A DNA stretch of 64,000 nucleotides from JADGHX01 sp035760965 (lineage in GTDB: Bacteria > Pseudomonadota > Gammaproteobacteria > Steroidobacterales > Steroidobacteraceae): positions 44,704 through 108,703 of the forward strand of contig DASTRY010000037.1 in the NCBI GenBank assembly GCA_035760965.1, written 5' to 3'. The translations under genes were made by a program, and so were the position numbers. How positions within the stretch are numbered: the stretch's first letter is position 1; each line of letters begins with the position of its first letter. Below the pieces are notes generated by a model, which was not told the DNA's origin, searched no databases, and was given only the letters and a program-made list of their open reading frames with translations. Shown in pieces: positions 44,715 through 52,737 of the stretch.

Positions 44715-45842
44715 ATGTCGCAAACTTTGAAGAAAACGCCTGCCGCCGACGGCTTCTGGATGCCCGGCGAATTCGAGCCCCACGCGGGCACGTGGATGCT
44801 GTGGCCGGAGCGGCCGGACAACTGGCGCGAGCGTGCCGTGCCCGCGCAGCGCGCGTTCGCGGCGGTCGCCACGGCAATCGCCCGCTTCGAGCCCGTGACC
44901 GTCGGCGTGTCGGCCGCGCACTTCGACGGTGCGCGCGCGCAGCTTCCGCCGCACATCCGCGTCGTCGAGATGTCGCACGATGACGCGTGGGCGCGCGATG
45001 TCGCGCCCACGTTCGTCGTGAACGAAGCGGGCGCAGTGCGCGGTGTCGACTGGCGCTTCAACGCGTGGGGCGGCGACCATGGCGGGCTGTATTCGTCGTG
45101 GGATCAGGACGAGCGCGTCGCGCGCAAGGTGCTCGAAATCGAGCGCTGCGACCGCTACGCCGCCCACCTCGTGAACGAGGGCGGTGCGGTGCACGTCGAC
45201 GGTGTCGGAACCGTGCTCGTCACCGAGGAATGCCTGCTCAACCGGAACCGCAATCCCAACCTGTCGCGCAAGCAGATCGAGAAAGCGCTGCGCGACTATC
45301 TCGGCGTGAGCACGATCATCTGGCTCGGCAAGGGCGTGTTCAACGACGAGACCGACGGGCACATCGACGAGCTCGCCGCGTTCGTGCGTCCCGGTGAAGT
45401 GGTGCTCACCTGGACCGACGATCGGCGCGACCCGCAGTACGCCATCTCGCAGGACGCGTGGCAGCGCCTGAACGATGCGCGCGACGCGCGCGGACGGCGC
45501 CTGAAAGTGCACAAGCTGCCGATGCCGGGCCCGCTGTACATGACCGCCAAGGAAGCGAAAGGGGTCGTCACGCGCCCCGGCACCAAGCCGCGCCCGGCGG
45601 GCGAGCGGCTGGCCGCGAGCTACGTCAATTTCTACGCGACGAACGGCGGCATCGTGATGCCGCTGCTCGATCCGCGCACCGATCGCGCCGCCGCCGCGCA
45701 ATTGCGCCGTCTGTTTCCGAAAAGGCGCATCGTCGGGGTGCCGACGCGCGAAGTGCTGCTCGGCGGCGGCAACATCCACTGCATCACCCAGCAGGTGCCC
45801 GCCGCCGGGCGCGCGCGCCGCAAACCGGAGGCAGTCCGTTGA
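44715..45842 (+). CDS. aguA: Agmatine deiminase
   Basis: A 375-residue peptidyl-arginine-deiminase-fold enzyme that converts agmatine to N-carbamoylputrescine plus ammonia. Conserved blocks: FEPHAGTWMLWPERPDNW, DAWARDVAPTF, FNAWGGDHGG, NDETDGHIDELAAF and the catalytic Cys356 in LLGGGNIHCITQQ. The TTGA junction couples it to PPK2. It would feed putrescine synthesis or agmatine use as nitrogen source; the usual partner aguB is not in the window. Confidence 0.93.
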   Translation: MSQTLKKTPAADGFWMPGEFEPHAGTWMLWPERPDNWRERAVPAQRAFAAVATAIARFEPVTVGVSAAHFDGARAQLPPHIRVVEMSHDDAWARDVAPTFVVNEAGAVRGVDWRFNAWGGDHGGLYSSWDQDERVARKVLEIERCDRYAAHLVNEGGAVHVDGVGTVLVTEECLLNRNRNPNLSRKQIEKALRDYLGVSTIIWLGKGVFNDETDGHIDELAAFVRPGEVVLTWTDDRRDPQYAISQDAWQRLNDARDARGRRLKVHKLPMPGPLYMTAKEAKGVVTRPGTKPRPAGERLAASYVNFYATNGGIVMPLLDPRTDRAAAAQLRRLFPKRRIVGVPTREVLLGGGNIHCITQQVPAAGRARRKPEAVR

Positions 45843-46666
45843 AAAAAGTCGCCATCGACGAAAGTCTGCTGAAGAAGCTGCGTGTGAAGCCCGGCGAGCG
45901 CGTGCGCCTCGACGACGCGAATGCCGACCGCACGCACGGCTGGAAGAAGAGCAATGCCGAAGCGGTGCTCGCGGACACGCGCCAGCTCCTCGAAGACCTG
46001 CAGAGCAAGCTCTACGCCGACGGGCGCTTCGCCATGCTCGTCGTGCTGCAGGCCACGGACGGAGGGGGCAAGGACAGCACCATCAAGAACGTGATCACCG
46101 CCTTCAATCCGCAAGGCTGCACCGTGACGTCGTTCAAAACGCCGTCCTCCGAGGAGATTCGCCACGACTATCTGTGGCGCATCCACAAGAATGTCCCGCC
46201 GCGCGGCGAGATCGGCGTGTTCAATCGCTCGCACTACGAGGACGTGCTCGTCGTGCGTGTCGACGAGCTCGTGCCGAAAGAGGTGTGGAAGCAGCGGTAC
46301 GAGCAGATCAATCAGTTCGAGAGCATGCTCGTCGCGAACAACGTCACGATCGTGAAGTTCTTCCTGCAAATCAGCAAGGACGAGCAGAAGAAGCGCCTCG
46401 AGGATCGGCTCGACGATCCGACGAAGCAGTGGAAGTTCAACATCGACGACGTCGAGAAGCGCAAGAAGTGGGACGAGTACCAGCGCGCTTACGAGGACGC
46501 GCTCACGCTCTGCAGCACCAAGCATGCGCCGTGGTACATCATCCCGGCGAACCACAAGTGGTTCCGGAATCTCGCCATCTCGCAGATCCTTGCGGCGGAG
46601 CTTGCGCGGCTGCCGCTGCGCTATCCGCGGCTCCAGATCGATCCTGCCAAGGTGCGCGTGCGCTGA
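45839..46666 (+). CDS. Polyphosphate kinase 2 family protein
   Basis: A 275-residue PPK2-family phosphotransferase. The P-loop region is QATDGGGKDSTIKN, followed by FNRSHYEDVLVVRV (Walker B-like) and the lid-region KKRLEDRLDDPTKQWKFN. It transfers phosphate between polyphosphate and nucleotides (PPK2-I/III-like). The TTG start overlaps the aguA stop by four bases and has GGAGG at 45827-45831, which is what decides it. The glycine-rich P-loop (GGGKD instead of the usual AAGKD) is slightly atypical. Confidence 0.87.
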   Translation: MKKVAIDESLLKKLRVKPGERVRLDDANADRTHGWKKSNAEAVLADTRQLLEDLQSKLYADGRFAMLVVLQATDGGGKDSTIKNVITAFNPQGCTVTSFKTPSSEEIRHDYLWRIHKNVPPRGEIGVFNRSHYEDVLVVRVDELVPKEVWKQRYEQINQFESMLVANNVTIVKFFLQISKDEQKKRLEDRLDDPTKQWKFNIDDVEKRKKWDEYQRAYEDALTLCSTKHAPWYIIPANHKWFRNLAISQILAAELARLPLRYPRLQIDPAKVRVR

Positions 46667-46888
46667 AAATGCGGCGCGGCGCCCAGGGGCGCGCCGCGCT
46701 CGCCTCCCCCCTTCTGAATGCTGAGTTCCGTGCTCTGGCGCACGGGTTCAGCGAAATATTCGGCAACGGTTCGCAGAACTCGCACGAGCGTGCGTCGGTG
46801 CGCGCCGACACGCATCGGTTCCTGGGAACTTGCGCTAATGTGGCTGGCCAATATCGGAGGCGCTTCGGCAGCCGAAGCGAGGATCCCC

Positions 46889-47245
46889 GTGGTCTCACGC
46901 CATCTCCCGTCGCTCGCTCTCATCGCCCTCGCGCCGGTCGCGTTCAGCGCCTGCGCCGGACGCACGAACGTGGCGGAAGCGGGTGGCCGCTGTAACGAGC
47001 AGATCGTCCTGAGTCTGGCTCCGGGTTTCGACCGTACGGACGAGGTGATCAAAGAGCTGTCACGGGGTGCGCAGGTGCGTCTCGATTACCTGCGCTCGGC
47101 GAGCCCGAATCTGCACGTGTTTCGCATCAGCTCCGAGGGCCGGGACCCGGAGTGCGCCGCCGCTCTTGCGCGCCTGCGGCAGGACTCGCGGGTGCGCTTC
47201 GCGGAGCCCGACGCGCGCCGTGTGCCGTTCGGTGCCGCCCGATGA
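46889..47245 (+). CDS. Lipoprotein resembling a subtilisin propeptide (inhibitor I9-like)
   Basis: A 118-residue predicted lipoprotein: a signal peptide ending in the lipobox-like FSAC (about residue 21), then one small alpha/beta domain with QIVLSLAPGFDRTDEVIKEL and the closing ARLRQDSRVRFAEPDARR. The closing block has the L..D..V..VEPD pattern found at the end of S8 propeptides and I9 inhibitors. GTG start with GAGGA five bases upstream; a longer ATG frame from 46718 lacks such support. It lies 65 bp upstream of an S8 protease, making an inhibitor or folding-helper role plausible but unproven. Confidence 0.5.
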   Translation: MVSRHLPSLALIALAPVAFSACAGRTNVAEAGGRCNEQIVLSLAPGFDRTDEVIKELSRGAQVRLDYLRSASPNLHVFRISSEGRDPECAAALARLRQDSRVRFAEPDARRVPFGAAR

Positions 47246-47310
47246 TCTGCCCCACGCCATCCGTGTTCCGGCCGCGCCGCGAGCCGGCCCGTCATTCGAG
47301 GAATGGGACC

Positions 47311-49683
47311 ATGCGTCCGATCGCCGTCACCCTGATCAGTCTCGCACTGAGCGCGTTCGCTGCCGCACCTCGAGCCGCCGAGTACAACCCGGCGCTGCAT
47401 CGCCCGCCCGCGGCCGCCGTGCCGGTCCCGCACCGTTTCATCGTGAAGATGCGCGGCGCCGATTCGTCGCGGCTGCAGGCTCAGACGAGCCCGAGCGGTG
47501 AATCTGCAACCACGGCCGCGGCCGTGGCGGCCGGTGTGGAACGAGTGAAGGCGCTGGCAAGCCGCGTGCACGTGACGATGAGCGCATCGCGCCCGCTCAG
47601 CGCGAACCTGCACGTGATGGAGGTGACGGCCGCGACTGCCGCGGAGACGGAATCGCAGACGCTCGATAAGTTGCGCGCCGATCCGGACGTCGAGTACGCG
47701 GTTCCCGACCGGCGCGTCTTTCCGCATGCGACCTTGTCGAACGATCCGCTGGAGGCCACGGAACAGTGGTACCTCCAGGCCGCGCAACCCTCCGCGATCA
47801 ACGCGATCGGCGCGTGGGACACCACCAAGGGAAGCGATGACGTCGTGATCGCCGTGATCGATACCGGCGTCCGCTTCGATCACCCCGATCTCGCGCCGCG
47901 CTTGCTGCCGGGCTACGACTTCGTGTCCGGCGAGAGCGGCGGCACGTTCAAGACCGCGAACGACGGCGACGGCCGCGATCCCGACCCCTCCGATCCGGGC
48001 GACTTCGTCACCGGCGCGGATAACTGCGGGACTGCGTCCAACAGCTCATGGCACGGCACGCGCACCTCCGGAATCATCGGCGCGGTGACCAACAACGGCA
48101 GCGGTGTGGCCGGCATCACGTGGAACGCGAAGATCTTGCCGGTCCGCGTGCTCGGTAAGTGCGGCGGCTTCAATTCGGATGTGCTGGCGGGGATGCTCTG
48201 GGCCGCCGGCCGGACGGTGCCCGGTGTGCCGCCCAATCCCACTCCGGCCAAGATCCTGAACATCAGCCTCGGCGGGCAAGGCTCCTGCGACAGCGCCAGC
48301 GCGGACGTGACGAGCCAGCTCGCCTCGGACGGTGTGCTCATCGTGGTCTCGGCCGGCAACGAAGGCGGTCCAGTCGATTCGCCTGCGAATTGCCCGGGCG
48401 CCATGGCCATCCTCGGCCTGCGGCATGCCGGGACGAAAGTCGGGTTCAGCAGTCTCGGTCCCGAGATCGCGCTCGGCGCGCCGGGCGGCAATTGCGTGAA
48501 CACCGGTGTGGGACAGGAGTGTGTCTACTCGATCGGCACGACCACGAATCTCGGCATGCAGACGCCGGGGACGAACTCCTATACCAACCGGTTCGATCAC
48601 ATCAATGTCGGCACGAGCTTCTCCGCGCCGATCGTATCCGGCATTGCCGGCTTGATGCTGGCCGTGAACAGCAACCTCAAATCGACGACGCTCATCGCGC
48701 GGCTGAAGGAGGGCGCAACGCCGTATCCGACAGTCAGCGACAACCCGAACGTCCCGAAGTGTCACATGCCGAACGGCTTGTCGGATGTGCAGGCGGAGGA
48801 GTGCATCTGTATCACCGCCGTCTGCGGCGCCGGCATGGCGAACGCGAACGGTGCGGTGCAGGCGGCGCTGCGCCCGATCGCGAACGTCGTCGTGCAAGGC
48901 ACGGTGAGCCCGGGCGCGACGCTCACGCTGCAGGGAGGCGGAAGCACGGCGGCAAACAACCACGCCCTCGCGTCGTATTCGTGGATGAAAGGGGGCACGG
49001 TCATCAGCACCGGCCCAACGGCGAATGTCGTCGCGCCGACCACGGGCACCTCGGCCGTGTGCCTCACGGTCACGGACGATGCGGGCAAGCAGGACACCGC
49101 GCAGGTTTCGATTGGCCCGTCCTCTTCGACTGTCAGCGTCGTGTCGCCAGGTCAGAACCCGTGCGTCATCGACGTGTCCGTCACCGCAACGGACCCAACG
49201 GCTTCGGAGGCGGGCGGCGACACGGGCACGTTCACCTTCTCGCGCAGCGGTGACACCACGGCACAGCTCATCATCAACATTGCCATGTCGGGCACCGCGG
49301 TGAACGGGACGGACTATCAGACCGTCGGCAGCACTGTGACTTTCCCCGCAGGCGCGGCGAGTACGACCCTCGTCATCACGCCGATCGACAACTCGGTGGC
49401 GAACGCCGCAAAGACGGCTACCGTGACCATCCTCAGCGGCATGGGTTACGCCCCGGGCTCCCCGCCCAGCGCCACGGTGACGATTGCCGACAACGACACC
49501 GCGACTGCGATGACTCCGCCGAACGGCGGCGGTGGTGGCGGCGGTGGCGGTGCGCTCGATGCGCTAGAGCTGATGGGCCTCGCTCTCGCCGTGCTGACGA
49601 TGCTCGCTCGCGGACGTACGCCACGCCACGCGCAGCAGCTCCGCCAGTACAGCGCCGCCGAAAAGCGTCGCGGCGGGCGCTAG
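47311..49683 (+). CDS. Secreted S8 subtilisin-like protease with Calx-beta domain and Gly-rich C-terminal anchor
   Basis: A 790-residue exported serine protease. Signal peptide 1-23; own propeptide about 40-137 (HRFIVKMRG to DPDVEYAVPDRRV); catalytic domain about 145-510 with Asp184 (AVIDTGVRFDHPDL), His248 (SSWHGTRTSG), oxyanion Asn350 (SAGNEGG) and Ser436 (VGTSFSAP). An Ig/PKD-like segment (about 530-610) and a Calx-beta domain (about 620-730) follow. The end has nine glycines (739-747), a hydrophobic segment and Arg residues, like GlyGly-CTERM sorting signals, but a 24-residue polar extension follows. GAGGAA supports the ATG at 47311. The last 120 bp overlap the convergent FAD gene. Confidence 0.9.
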   Translation: MRPIAVTLISLALSAFAAAPRAAEYNPALHRPPAAAVPVPHRFIVKMRGADSSRLQAQTSPSGESATTAAAVAAGVERVKALASRVHVTMSASRPLSANLHVMEVTAATAAETESQTLDKLRADPDVEYAVPDRRVFPHATLSNDPLEATEQWYLQAAQPSAINAIGAWDTTKGSDDVVIAVIDTGVRFDHPDLAPRLLPGYDFVSGESGGTFKTANDGDGRDPDPSDPGDFVTGADNCGTASNSSWHGTRTSGIIGAVTNNGSGVAGITWNAKILPVRVLGKCGGFNSDVLAGMLWAAGRTVPGVPPNPTPAKILNISLGGQGSCDSASADVTSQLASDGVLIVVSAGNEGGPVDSPANCPGAMAILGLRHAGTKVGFSSLGPEIALGAPGGNCVNTGVGQECVYSIGTTTNLGMQTPGTNSYTNRFDHINVGTSFSAPIVSGIAGLMLAVNSNLKSTTLIARLKEGATPYPTVSDNPNVPKCHMPNGLSDVQAEECICITAVCGAGMANANGAVQAALRPIANVVVQGTVSPGATLTLQGGGSTAANNHALASYSWMKGGTVISTGPTANVVAPTTGTSAVCLTVTDDAGKQDTAQVSIGPSSSTVSVVSPGQNPCVIDVSVTATDPTASEAGGDTGTFTFSRSGDTTAQLIINIAMSGTAVNGTDYQTVGSTVTFPAGAASTTLVITPIDNSVANAAKTATVTILSGMGYAPGSPPSATVTIADNDTATAMTPPNGGGGGGGGGALDALELMGLALAVLTMLARGRTPRHAQQLRQYSAAEKRRGGR

Positions 49684-50973
49684 CATGTGCATCACCCGGT
49701 AAAAGCGCTCGGCAACCAGAGCGCTTTCACCGGCTGCACGGTGCACACGCGCCGTGTACCAGTGCAGGAATTTCACCTTCAGCGGGCGCGACCCGGACGC
49801 TTGCGGACAGCGCAGGTCCTCGGTGGTCGCCATGTTCCAAGCGGGGTCGACCACCGCTCCGACGCGATTGCGGAAATTGCACGTGAGCGCATCGAGGCTC
49901 GGTGTGCGCTGCGCGTCCAGCTCGCGCAAGCAGTCGCGCAGGAGCTGGGCTTCGAGCGCCGTCACGCTCATCCCTTGCGCGAAGATCGGGTTGAAGCTGC
50001 ACAGCGCGTCGCCCATCACGATCAGCCCCGCGGGAAAGCGTGTGAGCCGCTCGTAGTAGCGGCGCTGGCTGGTCGGAAAGCGATGCGTCGCGATGTCGGT
50101 GGCCGGTGTCGCGGTGACGATCGCGTCGTGCAAGTCCGGCACCGGCAGCGCACGCGCGAACCGGATGAAACCTGCTTCGTCGTTTGGCGGGTAGTCGCCG
50201 TGTGAGTTGAAGAGGGTGACGAGCCAGCGATTGCCTTCGACCGGAAGGATCAGCCCACCACGGCGTCGGGGCTGGACATCGATCACGGCGAGTGCCCGCC
50301 AGTCATGCGCGGCGGCCGGTCGCTCGAATTCGCGGGACGCGTAGCCGATGCCGCTCTGAACGTCCACCTGCAGCGGCTGCGCGTAGCCGAGCTCGGCGAG
50401 ACGTCGCGGGGTCTGCGATCCGCGGCCGCCGGCATCGACAACGAGATCGGCACGCACCTCGTTCTCCAGCATGTCGACGTGACGGCCGCGGACGCAAACT
50501 CCGCTGATCTGCGCGCGCTCCCAGTCGGCGATGTAGCGCGTGACGACGGTCTCATCGAGGATGGCGACGTTGTGTCGCGCGCGCACGCACCGCCGAATCT
50601 CTTGCTCCAGCGTGCCGCGCGTGACGGACACGACATTCAGATCGCCCTCGCAATGCCGCTTCCAGCAGCCGAAGTGGAACCAGCGCAGATCGCGGCCGAG
50701 CGAGATGAGCGACGCGCCTCGTGCCAGGAGCGTGGGCACGAGCTCCGGAAACAGGTCGGAGAGGATCTGCTCGCCGCGCTTCAGCAGCCCGTGCACGTGA
50801 CGGCCCTGCGGCACAGCGCGGCGCCCCTGCGGATCGTCCGCGAGAGAGTCGCGCTCGACGAGCGTCACCCGCTCGAAATAGTCGGCGAGCACCCGCGCGG
50901 CCAGGAGTCCCGCGATACTCGCGCCGATGACGACGGCGTGGCCGTGCCGATGACGAACCGGTGTGTCGCTCAT
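49564..50973 (-). CDS. FAD-dependent monooxygenase/oxidoreductase
   Basis: A 469-residue flavoprotein of the PHBH-like fold. The FAD-binding motif is VVIGASIAGLLAARVL (about residues 14-29), followed by the conserved region RGTLEQEIRR, a DAGGRGS turn and the second FAD motif GDALCSFNPIFAQGMSV. The C-terminus (LAELLRVAWRT) is hydrophobic. Substrate unknown; relatives act in secondary metabolism or on halogenated/isoprenoid compounds. AAGGA precedes the ATG at 50973. The 3' end lies opposite the tail of the S8 protease (120-bp overlap of coding frames). Confidence 0.83.
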   Translation of the reverse strand: MSDTPVRHRHGHAVVIGASIAGLLAARVLADYFERVTLVERDSLADDPQGRRAVPQGRHVHGLLKRGEQILSDLFPELVPTLLARGASLISLGRDLRWFHFGCWKRHCEGDLNVVSVTRGTLEQEIRRCVRARHNVAILDETVVTRYIADWERAQISGVCVRGRHVDMLENEVRADLVVDAGGRGSQTPRRLAELGYAQPLQVDVQSGIGYASREFERPAAAHDWRALAVIDVQPRRRGGLILPVEGNRWLVTLFNSHGDYPPNDEAGFIRFARALPVPDLHDAIVTATPATDIATHRFPTSQRRYYERLTRFPAGLIVMGDALCSFNPIFAQGMSVTALEAQLLRDCLRELDAQRTPSLDALTCNFRNRVGAVVDPAWNMATTEDLRCPQASGSRPLKVKFLHWYTARVHRAAGESALVAERFYRVMHMLAPAATLFGGAVLAELLRVAWRTSASEHRQHGESEAHQL

Positions 50974-51130
50974 TCTCGTGAATCCTTCGGGCTCGATGGC
51001 CGCAGCTTGCCGGCTCGAGGGGCGCGGCAAGCAGAGCGCCAAGGTGGCGTCAAGCCCTCACTAAAGTGAGGAGTGCACGCCCACGCGCGGCAGTGTCTGA
51101 GGGACGAGCGGGCGCCGACGATGAATATCG

Positions 51131-51961
51131 ATGAGCACGCCTTCCGCCACGACTTACCCGCTCGGCCACTCCCATCAGGAGCTGGAGCGACTCACGATTC
51201 AGGCACGGACGCTGGCAGCGCACACGAATCTCCTCTTCAGGCGTGCGGGGCTCGCACCGGGTCAGCGCGTGCTCGACGTCGGATGCGGCGCGGGAGACGT
51301 ATCGTTCATAGCGACGCAGCTGGTGGGCGAGACCGGACAGGTCGTCGGCATCGACCGCTCGCCGGCGGCCATCGAGACGGCGCGCGAACGCGCGCGTTTC
51401 GGCGGCCACCGCAACGTCGAGTTCATCGTCGGCGATGCGACCGAGCCGCAGGTGACCGGGAAGTTCGACGCGATCGTCGGCCGGATCGTGCTGATGTACA
51501 TGCCCGATCCGGTCGCGACGCTCACGCGCTTGCGCTCGCTGCTGCGCCTGCAGGGATTCATCGTGATGCAGGAGGGCGACCTCAGCTCGATCGGCTCCGA
51601 GCCGGAGTGCCCGCTCGTCACGCAGTTGCGCGAGTGGTTCGTCGCTGCGTTCGCCGCTTCGGGCGCGGAGACTCAGATGGGATCACGTCTCTGCAGCGTG
51701 CTGCACCGTGCGGGATTCGCGCCGGAGGGCAGCTGGGTCTCGCAGCCGAGCTATGTCGGGCCGCTCCTCGACGAGCTCGATTGGTTTTCCGATCTCGCGA
51801 AGAGAATCGTGCCGACGCTCGAAGCGCACGGCATCGCGACGGCGGCCGAGGTCGATGTGCCCACGCTCGCCGCGCGTCTGCAGGCCGAAGCCCGCGCCCG
51901 TGACGCCATCGTGTTCGCCCCCCGACTCGTTGGCGTCTGGGCGCGGCATCCCAGAGCGTGA
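51131..51961 (+). CDS. SAM-dependent methyltransferase (class I)
   Basis: A 276-residue cytoplasmic methyltransferase. SAM motif I is VLDVGCGAGDVS (about 47-58), motif II VVGIDRSP, then VEFIVGDATE and the post-motif region FDAIVGRIVLMYMPDP. This fits the methyltransferase 11/25 group. Substrate cannot be told. It is divergent from the FAD monooxygenase (157 bp), so the two may belong to one small-molecule pathway; convergent with the TPR gene (13 bp). Confidence 0.87.
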   Translation: MSTPSATTYPLGHSHQELERLTIQARTLAAHTNLLFRRAGLAPGQRVLDVGCGAGDVSFIATQLVGETGQVVGIDRSPAAIETARERARFGGHRNVEFIVGDATEPQVTGKFDAIVGRIVLMYMPDPVATLTRLRSLLRLQGFIVMQEGDLSSIGSEPECPLVTQLREWFVAAFAASGAETQMGSRLCSVLHRAGFAPEGSWVSQPSYVGPLLDELDWFSDLAKRIVPTLEAHGIATAAEVDVPTLAARLQAEARARDAIVFAPRLVGVWARHPRA

Positions 51962-51974
51962 TCCCAAGGCGTGA

Positions 51975-52715
51975 TCAGCTCGCGGCGAGCTTGTCCGCCT
52001 GATCCAGCCAGAAGCGCTGCGCGCGCCGGTAGTGCGCGGGCGCGATGCGCGCCTGATCGATGACCTCGCGCGCGATCTCGCGCGCTTCGTCCTGCCGCCC
52101 CTGCGTCTTCAGCAGCTGCGCGTACCGCACGGACGCTTCGGCGCCGGGATAACCGGGCGCGAGCACCTTGTACTCCTCCAGCGCCTTCGCGTAGTTGCCC
52201 TCGGCTTCGAGCGCTCGTGCGTAGAGCAGGTGGCCCTCGTGCGAGCGAAAGTCCGGATTCAGCCGGATGAGGTCATCGAGCGTCGTCCGCGCGGCCGTCG
52301 CGTCGCCCTTCTCGAACTGGGCGCGCGCGACCCCGAGCATCAGGTTCGGGTCGTGCTCGTAGAGTCCCGTGAGCGCCTTGCGATACTCCGCGATCGCTTC
52401 GTCATAGCGGCCTTGCCGAACGAGCTCGTCCGCGAGGCGCTGCTGATTCGCGACGTTGTTCCCGACTCGCGCCTGCTGCTCGTAGCGCCGCAGGTTGCCC
52501 TGCGGATCTAAGATGCGTTTGATGTCGCGCCCGGCGCGACGCGCCGTGCGGCTGCGGAAGAGCTCCGGCAGCAGCTCGACGGCGACGTACGCGAGGATGC
52601 CCGCATACGACAGGAGCGCGATCACCCAGATCCAAATGAAGTTACGCCCCGTCTTGATGCAATGGATGATCAGCAGCGCCTGAATGACGATGGAAAGGAT
52701 GAAGAAAATCGGCAT
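51975..52715 (-). CDS. Membrane-anchored TPR protein with PLDc_N-like segment
   Basis: A 246-residue protein. Two N-terminal spans (about 3-20 and 27-48, with the loop HCIKTGRNFIWIWV) match the phospholipase-D N-terminal (PLDc_N) membrane module. A basic stretch (RSRTARRAGRDIKR) leads to TPR repeats from about residue 90 to 225 (RYDEAIAEYRKAL, NYAKALEEYKVLAP, RQDEAREIAREV). It probably scaffolds a membrane-bound complex with its cytoplasmic TPR. Start ATG at 52715, directly 22 bp after the PQQ gene stop. Confidence 0.8.
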   Translation of the reverse strand: MPIFFILSIVIQALLIIHCIKTGRNFIWIWVIALLSYAGILAYVAVELLPELFRSRTARRAGRDIKRILDPQGNLRRYEQQARVGNNVANQQRLADELVRQGRYDEAIAEYRKALTGLYEHDPNLMLGVARAQFEKGDATAARTTLDDLIRLNPDFRSHEGHLLYARALEAEGNYAKALEEYKVLAPGYPGAEASVRYAQLLKTQGRQDEAREIAREVIDQARIAPAHYRRAQRFWLDQADKLAAS

Positions 52716-52737
52716 CCGGTTCGAGACTCCCGCAAGC

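Noticed and set aside
46671..46700. GC-rich imperfect hairpin after PPK2 as a terminator
   Set aside because: The stem contains a two-base bulge and no T-run follows; too weak to call.
46718..46888. N-terminal extension of the propeptide-like lipoprotein from ATG 46718
   Set aside because: Arg-rich, no signal peptide, and the GTG at 46889 has a good ribosome site directly before a lipoprotein signal.
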